Assembly: GCF_900129465.1 (NCBI RefSeq)
Contig: NZ_FSRA01000002.1
Coordinates: 372,001-436,000 of the forward strand
Length of the DNA: 64,000 nt
Source of the DNA: Chitinophaga niabensis
Lineage (GTDB): Bacteria; Bacteroidota; Bacteroidia; Chitinophagales; Chitinophagaceae
Direction: 5' to 3'
Under the pieces are notes generated by a model. It was not told where the DNA came from, searched no databases, and saw only the letters and a list, made by a program, of their open reading frames with translations. Numbering within the stretch: position 1 is the stretch's first letter; every line of letters begins with the position of its first letter. Positions 47,101 to 54,418 of the stretch are shown here, piece after piece. The translations under genes were made by a program, and so were the position numbers.

Positions 47101-47278
47101 AGACGGATCTTTCTATCGCTTACCATCCTGGGGATGTTATACCCTCGATGGAAAAAACCTCGAGAAAGAAGGTGTAGCACCAGACATCTATGTGAAGACC
47201 TCCTTCACCGACCGGCTGGAAGACAAAGACCCACAACTGGAAAGAGCCGTACAGGAAATACTAAAAGACCTGAAATAA
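44132..47278 (+). CDS. Secreted tricorn-like S41 peptidase
   Basis: A 1048-residue exported protein with a signal peptide ending near PASA (about 1-21). Beta-propeller (WD40/TolB-like) repeats with many SPDGK motifs follow (about 25-650). A Lys/Glu/Asp-rich low-complexity insert occupies about 533-558. Next come a C1-like helical region (about 677-747), a PDZ domain (about 755-850) and an S41 protease core whose nucleophile is probably Ser955 (EQSLSDAEM). Tricorn-type proteases trim peptides. The start at 44132 is chosen because it gives the signal peptide; an in-frame start at 44000 would run back over the terminator. Confidence 0.88.
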   Translation: MRSILTGMLATALTLPASAQSTATYFTTYPTLTPDGKTVVFSYEGDLWKADVQNPQAVRLTAMQGTEIAPKVSPDGKWIAFTAFQYGNADVFLLPINGGEVKQLTVHETTDLMESWSWDSKSVYISSNREGNATSFKVSIEGTTPVRVFDHYFNLIHNVTEHPSSGELFFNDTWESSFAANRKRYKGEFNPDIQSYIPATKAYKRYTTYIGKDLWPTINRKGEIFFASDEANGEYNLYTFVNGQKKALTNFPTSIKRPSANANGGKVVFEKDYQIWIYDVASGKSEKLEINLFRNPVLPKEQAFEVRDRISYYDVSPDGKKLAFISRGEIFVSDIEGKFIRQIPRSAERAVQVQWLADNRTLLFNQTVDGYLNWFTVSADGKGTPKQHTSDKRNNRALNVNKDRTQAVYLSGRDEVRVMDLKTLESKTVAKDEIWAFQNAEPSFSPNGEYVLFTAYRNFEQDVLVHNLKKNTTTNLTNTGVTETSPLWSPDGKYIYFNSSRTKPAYPFGLSNAKIYRVALDKFDDPFRADKFDELFKKEEKKEDKKDEKKDTAKPAPVPNTININTARIMERVERISPDFGTQYGPMLVSQKGDKTTVFYVSNHDGRFSAWKTVLEPFEAPKTEKIAGTESGADEIKEVDGKLFVLVGGNIHKLNADANKVDKIDIGQSFYRNLSQEFDQIFYETWANVEENFYNAEFHGTNWAKLRDQYSKYLPYINNRADLRTMLNDLLGELNSSHLGFNSYGAEENITLSYRTMETGILFDEKQPYTVSRILANSNADKQNITVQSGDVLTRVNGVVVDKTRNRDIYFTRPAMEREITLTFERGGKPYDVRLHPQSPGANNNQLYDEWIYGNEQRVNKLSNNKIAYTYMKNMGGGELEKFLIDMAGKLGSKDALILDLRYNTGGNVHDEVLKFLSQRPYLQWQYREGKLSPQPNFAPAGKPIVLLINEQSLSDAEMTAAGFKALKLGKIIGTESYRWIIFTSGKGLVDGSFYRLPSWGCYTLDGKNLEKEGVAPDIYVKTSFTDRLEDKDPQLERAVQEILKDLK

Positions 47279-47285
47279 GATATCA

Positions 47286-47567
47286 TCATGAAAGGGCCGG
47301 AATTTCCGGCTCTTTCTTTATACCCCGGCGCCAGGTTTCAAGGAAATGCAGTAATTCACTCACAGCCACTCCCATAGCCCTTAATGCATTCATGATTATA
47401 TACGCGGGTACCGGATCTGCGGACATCCGTAAAACAATAGGCCGCAACTTTCCCTCCTTACACCACTTTTCATGCCCGCAGGGAATACATCCAAAGCGAT
47501 ATCCCTGCTCCTGTAAAAAAGACCGGAAAGCATCCAGGGGAACATCTGACAATGCAATAAAATTCAT
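47286..47567 (-). CDS. HicA-like toxin, putative mRNA interferase
   Basis: A 93-residue protein with the HicA pattern: a helix followed by a glycine turn and an exposed GH (PCGHEKW, His32), where HicA has its catalytic His. Three strands follow (LRPIVLRMSA; DPVP), then a helix (YIIMNALRAMGV). HicA toxins cleave mRNA. The gene lies 42 bases after the HicB-like gene and its 3' end overlaps the hairpin that ends the tricorn gene. The opposite order (B before A) differs from classical hicAB but also occurs. Identification is by pattern only. Confidence 0.65.
   Translation of the reverse strand: MNFIALSDVPLDAFRSFLQEQGYRFGCIPCGHEKWCKEGKLRPIVLRMSADPVPAYIIMNALRAMGVAVSELLHFLETWRRGIKKEPEIPALS
47291..47315. 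terminator. Hairpin after the tricorn-like gene, overlapping the HicA-like 3' end
   Basis: AAAGGGCCGG (47291-47300) pairs with CCGGCTCTTT (47306-47315) with one G-T pair and a 5-base loop, then TCTTTA-rich sequence. It begins 12 bases past the tricorn-like stop and encodes the last HicA-like residues on the other strand. Confidence 0.65.
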
Positions 47568-47609
47568 ACTGTAATATTTAAGGTTAACAATACAATTGAT
47601 CTCCCCCCA

Positions 47610-47984
47610 TCAGCCAAACAAACCTCCCTCTGGCCATTTGATCCGGCAACCGATCTGGTAAACACCACTGCCACTCTCAATACACTTTTCCAAACCACCT
47701 AAACCACTCTTCAGCAGATCAGGCGGAACCACATGATGCGGCCCGATCATCCAGCCATGTGATTCCATATCTTTAATCAATCCCCGCTCTTTCATCAGCC
47801 GATCAAAATAGATCTTCAGCGTTAACAGCAACGACGCTTTTGCCTCCTCCTTTGTAATGCCATATCCTGTAATATCCAGCGCAGGAACATGTGCATGGTA
47901 ATAAGCCTGATCATCTCTGAAAAGTATCCCCGGCAGATAAGTGCTGTTGGTATGCATACCGGTCATTGAAATTATCTTTGGCAT
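47610..47984 (-). CDS. HicB-like antitoxin
   Basis: A 124-residue protein with the HicB-like RNase H-type pattern in its first 70 residues: YYHAHVPALDITGYGITKEE, then an ASLLLTLKIYFDRL helix. The rest (about 75-124) has no recognisable DNA-binding fold. HicB proteins neutralise HicA and often repress their own promoter. It precedes the HicA-like gene by 42 bases. The start is 47984; Met7 and Met10 are alternatives. The assignment is by pattern and gene pairing. Confidence 0.6.
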   Translation of the reverse strand: MPKIISMTGMHTNSTYLPGILFRDDQAYYHAHVPALDITGYGITKEEAKASLLLTLKIYFDRLMKERGLIKDMESHGWMIGPHHVVPPDLLKSGLGGLEKCIESGSGVYQIGCRIKWPEGGLFG

Positions 47985-48005
47985 CTGATAATGATTTTAT
48001 AACAT

Positions 48006-48040
48006 CAAATCTATCTCAAAATGTATAGTATGCATTCAAA
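48006..48040 (-). promoter_or_regulatory. HicBA-like promoter with internal dyad
   Basis: On the minus strand TTTG (48040-48037) and a perfect -7 box TAGATTTG (48013-48006) are 23 bases apart, and the box lies 21 bases before the ATG. The spacer holds TGTATAGTATGCA (48022-48034, plus strand), a dyad with 10 of 13 positions matching its complement, a possible operator. Confidence 0.6.
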
Positions 48041-48121
48041 ATACACTAACACTTTATCACTCTCAGACAACAATATCTCGGTATTGGAAAATCCAATGTA
48101 AAAACGCTATCTTGTTATATC

Positions 48122-48985
48122 ATGAAAAAATCCACCGCTACACTCCTGTTATGCCTCATCATCGCTGTATCAGCCATGGCACAGGACAACAGCCTGCAGG
48201 TAATGACCTTCAACATCCGCTATAATAATGCGGGCGATAGCATTAATGCATGGCCCAACCGTAAGGACAAAGTATCCTCACAGGTACTGTTCCATCATCC
48301 GCATATCCTTGGCGTACAGGAAGCGCTCTGGGATCAGATCACTGATCTCTCCGCAGCACTTACGCAATATAAACATGTAGGCGTGGGCCGGGACGATGGT
48401 GATAAAAAAGGAGAATTCTCCGCTATCTTTTATGACACTACCCGCCTGATGTTATTAGATACTAAAACCTTCTGGCTCTCTGAAACACCGGATAAAGTGG
48501 GCAGCAAAGGATGGGACGCGCAACTCCCGCGGATTGTTACCTATGCCCGTTTTAAAGACAGGAAAACAAAAAAGGAATTCTATCATTTTAATACCCACTT
48601 TGATCACAGGGGAAGGGTTGCCCGCCGTGAAAGTGCTAAACTGCTGCTGCAAAAAGTAAATGCTATTGCAGGAAAAATACCCGCCGTGATCACAGGTGAT
48701 TTCAACGCCAAACCAAACGATGAACCCATTGAGGTAATTGTGGATGCACAGAACCCATTACACCTGAAAGATGCCAAGCCCCTCAGCAAAATACCGCATT
48801 ACGGACCCAACAGTACTTTCAATAGTTTCGGGCCAAAAGAGATCGGGAACGAACCAATTGATTATATCTTCCTGAAAGGCGCCAACTGGGCGGTATGGCA
48901 ACATGCCTGCATCACGCAGTCATGGGCTGGCTTATTTGCTTCAGACCACTTCGCACAATTTGCAATCCTTACTTTAGGAAAATAA
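48122..48985 (+). CDS. Secreted endonuclease/exonuclease/phosphatase-family protein
   Basis: A 287-residue protein with a signal peptide (cleavage near AMAQ) and the EEP fold motifs: TFNIRYN, GVQEALWDQ (Glu), GDFNAKPNDEP and the C-terminal SDHFAQF with its catalytic His. Such secreted enzymes cut nucleic acid, sugar-phosphate or phospholipid esters; the substrate is not shown. TATCTTG (48109-48115) with TTG at 48084-48086 is a weak promoter candidate. The strong convergent terminator follows. Confidence 0.85.
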   Translation: MKKSTATLLLCLIIAVSAMAQDNSLQVMTFNIRYNNAGDSINAWPNRKDKVSSQVLFHHPHILGVQEALWDQITDLSAALTQYKHVGVGRDDGDKKGEFSAIFYDTTRLMLLDTKTFWLSETPDKVGSKGWDAQLPRIVTYARFKDRKTKKEFYHFNTHFDHRGRVARRESAKLLLQKVNAIAGKIPAVITGDFNAKPNDEPIEVIVDAQNPLHLKDAKPLSKIPHYGPNSTFNSFGPKEIGNEPIDYIFLKGANWAVWQHACITQSWAGLFASDHFAQFAILTLGK

Positions 48986-49020
48986 AAAAAGGGGCCTCTT
49001 AAAACAAGGCCCCTTTTTTT
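48984..49020. terminator. Bidirectional terminator
   Basis: AAAAAAAGGGGCCT (48984-48997 region) pairs with AGGCCCCTTTTTTT (49007-49020) around a short loop. It ends the plus-strand EEP gene and overlaps the minus-strand stop of the M28 gene at 49019. Confidence 0.85.
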
Positions 49021-49996
49021 ATTTATTCTCTTCTGCTATCCGTGTAGGTGTATCCTTCCCTCCCACAATACTTTTAGCACTTACCGCAATCGCTTCAATA
49101 ATATCTGCGATGTTCTTCATATCCATACTTTCTATTTCATCATTCACGGAATGATACAAAGTATCCTTATCTATCTGCGTAGTGGAAATAGTATGTGCCG
49201 GCACACCCAGCCTGGCCAGTGTGGCGTTATCTGAACGATAGAATAAACGCTGCTCCGGATAAGGGTCCGGATGGAATTGAAAACTGGAGCCATCCAGGTT
49301 CTTTTGCAGGATCTTCCCAAAATCAGATCGCTCATAACCGGTAATGAATGCACTGTTCCTCCCAAACTTCGATTCCTTGCCGATCATCTCGATATTAAAC
49401 ATTGCAACGATCTTAGCGGGATCCAGTTGTTTGGAGAAATAACGGGAACCGAAACCGCCGATCTCTTCTGCGGTAAAAGCAGTAAAGATCACACTGCGCT
49501 CCGGGGGGTGTTTCGCAAAATGATCCGCCAGCAGGATCACGGCTGTAACGCCGGATGCATCATCGTCCGCACCATTGGCAATACTATCTTCTTCCACTGC
49601 TTTGAGGATGCCAATGTGATCGTAGTGTGCAGAAAAGATCACATATTCATCCGGTTTGCTGCTGCCTTTGATCATACCGGTTACATTGTGCAGGAACTGG
49701 GCACTTTGATCTGCAGGCACTGAATCCAGTGCATAGATCTTTCTGCCCACTGTGGCAAAACGCTGCCGGAAATCCTGCGCACCGGGCAGGGGTATCAACC
49801 CGGCTTTTGCAAATTCTGATTCTATAAACAAGGATGCTTTTTCAATACCGGGAGAATAGGTATTACGGCCTTGCAGACTGTCTGCAGCCAATACACTGAT
49901 AATGCGGTTAACTTCCTGTTCATTGATCTGTTGTGCTTTTAATGGTGCTATCCCTGCCAGTAGCAGACCGAACAGGGCGGGTAGTTTAATTTTCAT
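49019..49996 (-). CDS. M28-family zinc peptidase, secreted
   Basis: A 325-residue exported peptidase with a signal peptide (about 1-21). Metal ligands of the M28 family are visible: His124 (SAHYDH), Asp144 (NGADDDASG) and the catalytic Glu pair 177-178 (TAEEIG). The fourth ligand position holds Glu203 in NIEMIG, where many aminopeptidases have Asp; this Glu is common in Bacteroidota. His in TLYHSVND is the last ligand. The substrate is probably peptide amino termini. It lies divergent to ruvB. Confidence 0.88.
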   Translation of the reverse strand: MKIKLPALFGLLLAGIAPLKAQQINEQEVNRIISVLAADSLQGRNTYSPGIEKASLFIESEFAKAGLIPLPGAQDFRQRFATVGRKIYALDSVPADQSAQFLHNVTGMIKGSSKPDEYVIFSAHYDHIGILKAVEEDSIANGADDDASGVTAVILLADHFAKHPPERSVIFTAFTAEEIGGFGSRYFSKQLDPAKIVAMFNIEMIGKESKFGRNSAFITGYERSDFGKILQKNLDGSSFQFHPDPYPEQRLFYRSDNATLARLGVPAHTISTTQIDKDTLYHSVNDEIESMDMKNIADIIEAIAVSAKSIVGGKDTPTRIAEENK

Positions 49997-50009
49997 GAGC
50001 AGATGCTGA

Positions 50010-50043
50010 TTTGCTTAAAAATACTAGATTCTAACTACATTTG
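50010..50043 (+). promoter_or_regulatory. Candidate ruvB promoter
   Basis: TTTG (50010-50013) and perfect -7 box TACATTTG (50036-50043) are 22 bases apart. Transcription would begin near 50050, which rules out the ATG at 50044 and supports 50065 as the ruvB start. Confidence 0.7.
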
Positions 50044-50064
50044 ATGAATCCGAAAGGTGATCTA

Positions 50065-51090
50065 ATGAGCAATTCAAACATAAGACCAGATGAGAACCGG
50101 CTAAGCGCCGCAGAGAAGGAGTTCGAAAATAGTATCCGGCCTAAAGAAATCCTCGATTTTTCCGGCCAGGAACAGATCATTGTGAACCTGAAGGTCTTTA
50201 TCCAGGCAGCCAAACTGCGGGACGAAGCATTGGACCACATCCTTTTCCACGGCCCTCCGGGTTTAGGGAAAACTACACTTTCCCGTATTGTTGCCAATGA
50301 ATTAGGGGTGAACATCCGCGAAACTTCAGGGCCTGTTATTGAAAAACCCGGCGATCTCGCAGGGCTGCTCACTAACCTTGAACCTAAAGACGTACTGTTC
50401 ATAGATGAAATACACCGCCTGAGTACAGTAGTGGAGGAATACCTGTATTCTGCCATGGAGGATTACCGCATTGATATCATGATCGATTCCGGCCCCAATG
50501 CCCGTTCCGTACAGATCAATCTTCATCCTTTCACATTGATCGGTGCCACCACCCGTTCCGGATTACTCACATCACCACTCTTAAGCAGGTTCGGGATCAA
50601 ATCCCGCCTGGAATATTATAATTCTGCCACCCTGCAAAAGATCCTCTGGCGCGCTGCAGGATTGCTGGGCACTAAGATCACTTCAGATGCCGCAATGGAA
50701 ATTGCACGCCGTTCCCGTGGCACTCCACGTATTGCCAATGGACTTTTACGCCGTGTACGGGATTTTGCGCAGGTGATCGGGAATGGCGTGATAGATATGG
50801 AAATTGCGCAATACAGCCTGAAAGCATTGAGTGTGGATGAATACGGACTGGATGAAATGGATAACCGCATCCTGAATGTGATCATTGAAAATTTTAAGGG
50901 AGGCCCTGTTGGACTTACCACCATTGCCACAGCTGTAGGAGAAGAAGCCGGCACGCTGGAAGAGGTGTATGAGCCATTCCTGATCCAGGAAGGGTTTATT
51001 AAACGTACACCGCGGGGAAGGGAAGTAACAGAGAAAGCGTATACGCATATGGGTAAAACACCGCTGCGGGGCCCTAATATGTTATTCTAA
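50065..51090 (+). CDS. ruvB: Holliday junction branch-migration ATPase RuvB
   Basis: A 341-residue AAA+ protein: Walker A GPPGLGKT (63-70), Walker B DEIH (114-117) and the C-terminal winged helix ([24 protein letters not shown]). With RuvA it migrates Holliday junctions, and RuvC resolves them; ruvC lies 2.6 kb downstream. The start at 50065 (MSNSNIRPD) matches family length (336-342) and the promoter position; ATG 50044 and TTG 50041 are less likely. A strong terminator follows. Confidence 0.96.
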   Translation: MSNSNIRPDENRLSAAEKEFENSIRPKEILDFSGQEQIIVNLKVFIQAAKLRDEALDHILFHGPPGLGKTTLSRIVANELGVNIRETSGPVIEKPGDLAGLLTNLEPKDVLFIDEIHRLSTVVEEYLYSAMEDYRIDIMIDSGPNARSVQINLHPFTLIGATTRSGLLTSPLLSRFGIKSRLEYYNSATLQKILWRAAGLLGTKITSDAAMEIARRSRGTPRIANGLLRRVRDFAQVIGNGVIDMEIAQYSLKALSVDEYGLDEMDNRILNVIIENFKGGPVGLTTIATAVGEEAGTLEEVYEPFLIQEGFIKRTPRGREVTEKAYTHMGKTPLRGPNMLF

Positions 51091-51123
51091 AAAAAGGCGG
51101 GCTTTAAAAGCCCGCCTTTTTTT
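51091..51123. terminator. Bidirectional terminator
   Basis: AAAAAGGCGGGCTTT (51091-51105) pairs with AAAGCCCGCCTTTTT (51107-51121), directly between convergent ruvB and the response regulator gene ending at 51127. Confidence 0.9.
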
Positions 51124-51126
51124 ATG

Positions 51127-51828
51127 CTAGTCCTTTACAACGAGCCGGAACCCATTCCCATGGATATTCACGATCTCGATATTGGTATCTTCTTTCAGGT
51201 ATTTCCTTAGTTTGGCAATATACACATCCATGCTTCTGCCATTGAAATAAGTATCGCTACCCCAGATCTTCTTCAAAGCAACTTCACGTGGCAGCAGATC
51301 GTTCTTATGTTCGCAAAGCATATGCAGCAGCTCATTCTCTTTCGGAGAAAGCGTATGGGATTCGCCATCCTTTACCAGGGTACGGAGGCGTGAATTGAAA
51401 GCGTAGGAGCCTATGCTGAACTCAAAGGTTTCTTCTTCCTTATTATTCAGCTCCTGGTTGCGTTTCAGGATGGCTTTTATTTTGAGCAGCAGCAATTCAC
51501 TGTCGAAAGGTTTGGAGATATAATCATCCGCACCCAGTTTATAACCCTGGATAATGTCCTCCTTCATGGTTTTGGCAGAAAGGAAGAAGAGTGGAATATC
51601 CGGGTCAACGTCCCTGATCTCTTCAGCCAGTTTAAAACCGTCCATATTGGGCATCATGATATCCAGCAGGCATATATCAAATTTCTCTCTCCTGAAAGCA
51701 GCAAGGGCCAGAATGCCATCCCTGCAAAGTTCTACCTCATAATCGTTCAGCTCCAGGTAATTCTTCAGTACCATGCCAAGGTTGGTATCGTCTTCCGCCA
51801 ACAGTATCTTAGGTTTACGTTCTTCCAT
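51127..51828 (-). CDS. OmpR-family response regulator (orphan 1)
   Basis: A 233-residue regulator: receiver domain (1-120) with phospho-acceptor Asp56 (LLDIMMPN), then an OmpR/PhoB winged helix (about 140-233; SPKENELLHML, GRSMDVYIAKLRKYL). No kinase gene is adjacent. It is the last gene of a run with the flippase-like gene and DUF3108. It is clearly paralogous to the regulator at 54419-55120 (same length, shared GRSMDV and ICLLD motifs). Confidence 0.92.
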   Translation of the reverse strand: MEERKPKILLAEDDTNLGMVLKNYLELNDYEVELCRDGILALAAFRREKFDICLLDIMMPNMDGFKLAEEIRDVDPDIPLFFLSAKTMKEDIIQGYKLGADDYISKPFDSELLLLKIKAILKRNQELNNKEEETFEFSIGSYAFNSRLRTLVKDGESHTLSPKENELLHMLCEHKNDLLPREVALKKIWGSDTYFNGRSMDVYIAKLRKYLKEDTNIEIVNIHGNGFRLVVKD

Positions 51829-51862
51829 AATTTAAAAGCTTTTAGCCTGGAACAAATATAAC

Positions 51863-52657
51863 TTATCTTTTCTTCACCAGAGAGGTCAGATCGTAGCGGA
51901 GGTTGGCATAGTTGATCATATCCACTTTAATGCTTCCTACGGAGATAGGGCTGTCTATACGAAGTGGTATCTTATTCCCGTCGTCACTCACCCAAACACT
52001 CATATCCTCCCCTCCTTTGAATGTGTTTCCCTTTATCAGCAGGGGTTTGAACTTGATAGCCCTGAACTTGCCATAACGGGTATCCACCTCTTCCTTACCC
52101 ATGTAACGGATGTAAATTTCGTACACTTCATCGTCCAGGAACATACTGAAGGGGATCTTGTCCCCCGGCTTATATTTGGAGAAATCGATATTACGGGCAT
52201 AGAAAATAGCGCTGATCACATCCTGGACACAGGCAGGCACTTTAAAAGTGCCGTTGGTGCTGGTAGCACTGGATGCTTCCCGGTTAAAGCCAACATTATT
52301 ATAGATCTTGTATCCTCCCTCATTCACATTCCGGATAAAACGGATAGGCAGCATGGTAGCGGTATCTATATAAGTTTCGTAGCGGTCCCGCACTTTAAAG
52401 ATCCAGTCGTAGGTACGATAGGTACGCCCATCTCCTACTATATGATAAGCATCTTTACCATTATACTTTTCAAGTGTACAATTAATAACGGCTTCCCCGG
52501 CGCCCACAAACATGCTGCCGAGGTTATAGAATACTTTCAGGGTGAAGGATTCGCCTGCTTTGAAGCTGGTATTCTTTATCCCGCAGAAGTTATCCTGCGC
52601 TTGAGAGCGTTCAGAAGAAAGGGTTAACCCGATAAGTAACATTAAAAAATACTTCAT
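51863..52657 (-). CDS. DUF3108 family exported protein
   Basis: A 264-residue protein with a signal peptide (about 1-20) and a beta-rich body typical of DUF3108, a periplasmic or outer-membrane-associated family of unknown role. It lies 10 bases after the flippase-like gene and 34 before the response regulator, in one operon. Confidence 0.85.
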   Translation of the reverse strand: MKYFLMLLIGLTLSSERSQAQDNFCGIKNTSFKAGESFTLKVFYNLGSMFVGAGEAVINCTLEKYNGKDAYHIVGDGRTYRTYDWIFKVRDRYETYIDTATMLPIRFIRNVNEGGYKIYNNVGFNREASSATSTNGTFKVPACVQDVISAIFYARNIDFSKYKPGDKIPFSMFLDDEVYEIYIRYMGKEEVDTRYGKFRAIKFKPLLIKGNTFKGGEDMSVWVSDDGNKIPLRIDSPISVGSIKVDMINYANLRYDLTSLVKKR

Positions 52658-52667
52658 CGATCAATCG

Positions 52668-53720
52668 CTATTTATCCTTGAAAATTTTTACGTCGAGGAG
52701 CAAAATACTGCCAATAACGGCGGGTAATACCAGGTTAATGAGCCAAATGGCCACAGTTGCTGCCAGAATTCCGGCTGCGTTAGCGCTTAACAGCCCCAGG
52801 AAGCTCACGCTCACTTTGCCTCGGATGCCTATTTCGGCAATAGCTATGGTAGGTACCATGGCCATTACAAGGTAGATAACATTGATCATAAAGAACCCCT
52901 GCCACCACACAAATGTTACACCCAACGCATATAATAAAATCAAATATTGTGCCGTAAAAACCACGTACCGTATGGCACTCAGGAGTAAAAGCTTCTCCAG
53001 TTCACGGGGTGAATAACGGGCTATTATTTGTACAAACACTTTCACTTTTCGCAACCAGGGGATCCTCTCAAATATAGCTACGATGATCCGTAACCGAAAA
53101 TAGAGCATTAGCACCAAAACTATGATCACCGGAAGAATTGCTAACAATAATTTCTCCTTAAAATGGGGAACGAACTGGTGATCGTTCTCATTCATGGCAT
53201 AGCTATTAATGTAATAGATCAACCCGATCATGCCGAACACAATGGTAGTGATCAGTTGCGAAAAGCTACCTACAATGGTAGCCGCAATGGCTTTCAGCTT
53301 GTTACGATTATTCAGGTAAAGGATGCGGCCGCCATACTCCCCCATCCTGTTGGGGGTGTTTACAGATAAGGAAACACCACTCAGTATAGCACCAAAGGCT
53401 CTGTAAAAAGGCACTTCTTCCAGCGGCTGCACCAGCAACTGCCATTTCCGGGCTTCCAGCCCCCAGTTGGCGAACATGAGCACGGTCACTATTAGTAAAA
53501 GAAAGAAACCTTTCTGTACCAGGGACTCTTTCATGTGCTGCCAGGCAGCGGGAAGGTCTGGCTGATGCTGTATCTGCTGATACAAAGCAAAGGTTAACCA
53601 GATGAAGAGGGCTGCCCCCAGAACGTAATTGAGTATTAATTTGGTACTTTTGTTCAGACGTACAGATTTTGGCAAAAATAACTTTCGCTTGGCAAACAAC
53701 ACTAAAATAATTCTAGGCAT
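52668..53720 (-). CDS. Flippase-like membrane protein, UPF0104 (lysylphosphatidylglycerol synthase TM domain)
   Basis: About 328-350 residues with eight or so hydrophobic segments; this group resembles the membrane half of MprF and may move lipids. The start is uncertain: ATG 53720 (MPRIILVLF) and 53741 both lie inside or next to the divergent ruvC gene, while the -7 box TATTTTTG (53680-53673) lies downstream of them. A start after that box would have to be CTG 53657, which would open with (M)NKSTKLILN, the form expected in the family. The operon continues with DUF3108 and a response regulator. Confidence 0.82.
   Translation of the reverse strand: MPRIILVLFAKRKLFLPKSVRLNKSTKLILNYVLGAALFIWLTFALYQQIQHQPDLPAAWQHMKESLVQKGFFLLLIVTVLMFANWGLEARKWQLLVQPLEEVPFYRAFGAILSGVSLSVNTPNRMGEYGGRILYLNNRNKLKAIAATIVGSFSQLITTIVFGMIGLIYYINSYAMNENDHQFVPHFKEKLLLAILPVIIVLVLMLYFRLRIIVAIFERIPWLRKVKVFVQIIARYSPRELEKLLLLSAIRYVVFTAQYLILLYALGVTFVWWQGFFMINVIYLVMAMVPTIAIAEIGIRGKVSVSFLGLLSANAAGILAATVAIWLINLVLPAVIGSILLLDVKIFKDK
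53673..53680 (-). promoter_or_regulatory. -7 box for the flippase-like gene
   Basis: TATTTTTG on the minus strand is a perfect TAnnTTTG match. It lies inside any ATG-initiated version of this gene and just upstream of the ruvC TTG on the other strand. The -33 element is weak (TTG about 16 bases upstream). Confidence 0.5.
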
Positions 53721-54252
53721 CGATCCAGGTACTATTATCATGGGTTATGGTTTGATTGCCGTTACCGGCCAAAAAGTTCAGATCATTGAAATGAATGTAC
53801 TAAAGCTCAACCCTAAGAAAGATCATTACGAAAGGCTGCAAAAGATCCACCACTGCATGAATGAGCTCATTCAGAAACACCAGCCTCACAGTTGCGCCAT
53901 CGAAGCCCCCTTCTTTGGGAAGAATGTTCAGAGTATGCTAAAATTGGGCCGGGCTCAGGGAGTAGCTATTGCCACCGCCATGCAGGCCGGGGTACAGGTA
54001 GCTGAATATTCCCCTAAAAAAGTAAAGCAATCCATCACCGGCAACGGTAATGCCAATAAGGAGCAGGTCTGGCAAATGCTGCAAAGGATCCTCCTGTTCT
54101 CCGAGCAACCTGAGTACCTGGATGCTACGGATGCCCTGGCAGTGGCGGTTTGTCATCATTTTCAGGAAAATAATCCCCTCGCAGGTATCGGAAAGGCAAA
54201 GGGTTGGGATAAATTCCTGCAACAGCACCCTGAAAGAGTATCAAAGGGTTAG
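53689..54252 (+). CDS. ruvC: Holliday junction resolvase RuvC
   Basis: A 187-residue nuclease with first catalytic Asp12 in ILGIDPGT, Glu in CAIEAPFFGKN and the C-terminal acidic cluster in YLDATDALAVAVCHH. No ATG occurs before the catalytic Asp. The best start is TTG 53689, two to four residues before KIILGIDPGT; TTG 53629 would add 20 residues without family resemblance. It cleaves Holliday junctions made by RuvAB. Confidence 0.93.
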   Translation: MANNTKIILGIDPGTIIMGYGLIAVTGQKVQIIEMNVLKLNPKKDHYERLQKIHHCMNELIQKHQPHSCAIEAPFFGKNVQSMLKLGRAQGVAIATAMQAGVQVAEYSPKKVKQSITGNGNANKEQVWQMLQRILLFSEQPEYLDATDALAVAVCHHFQENNPLAGIGKAKGWDKFLQQHPERVSKG

Positions 54253-54333
54253 CCAGCCTTTTGAACAAATAGACGATAGCTGCTGTTTGTTAATTGGGAA
54301 AATGTACTTATTTTGAACTAAATTATGGCTGAG

Positions 54334-54359
54334 TCACTTAAAGAACACGTATTAAGTGA
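54334..54359. promoter_or_regulatory. Dyad upstream of response regulator 2
   Basis: TCACTTAA (54334-54341) and TTAAGTGA (54352-54359) are perfect complements 10 bases apart, 60 bases before the ATG at 54419. It could be a binding site for a dimeric regulator. The rest of 54253-54418 shows no feature. Confidence 0.45.
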
Positions 54360-54418
54360 ATGTTACACATGTTAAAATGATTATTTATATCTTTTATCAC
54401 CCCTAATATTTTTCGTAG

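Noticed and set aside
47134-47574. 146-residue plus-strand frame overlapping the tricorn-like 3' end and the HicA-like gene
   Set aside because: It is rich in Arg, Ser and His, has no start context and conflicts with two better-supported genes.
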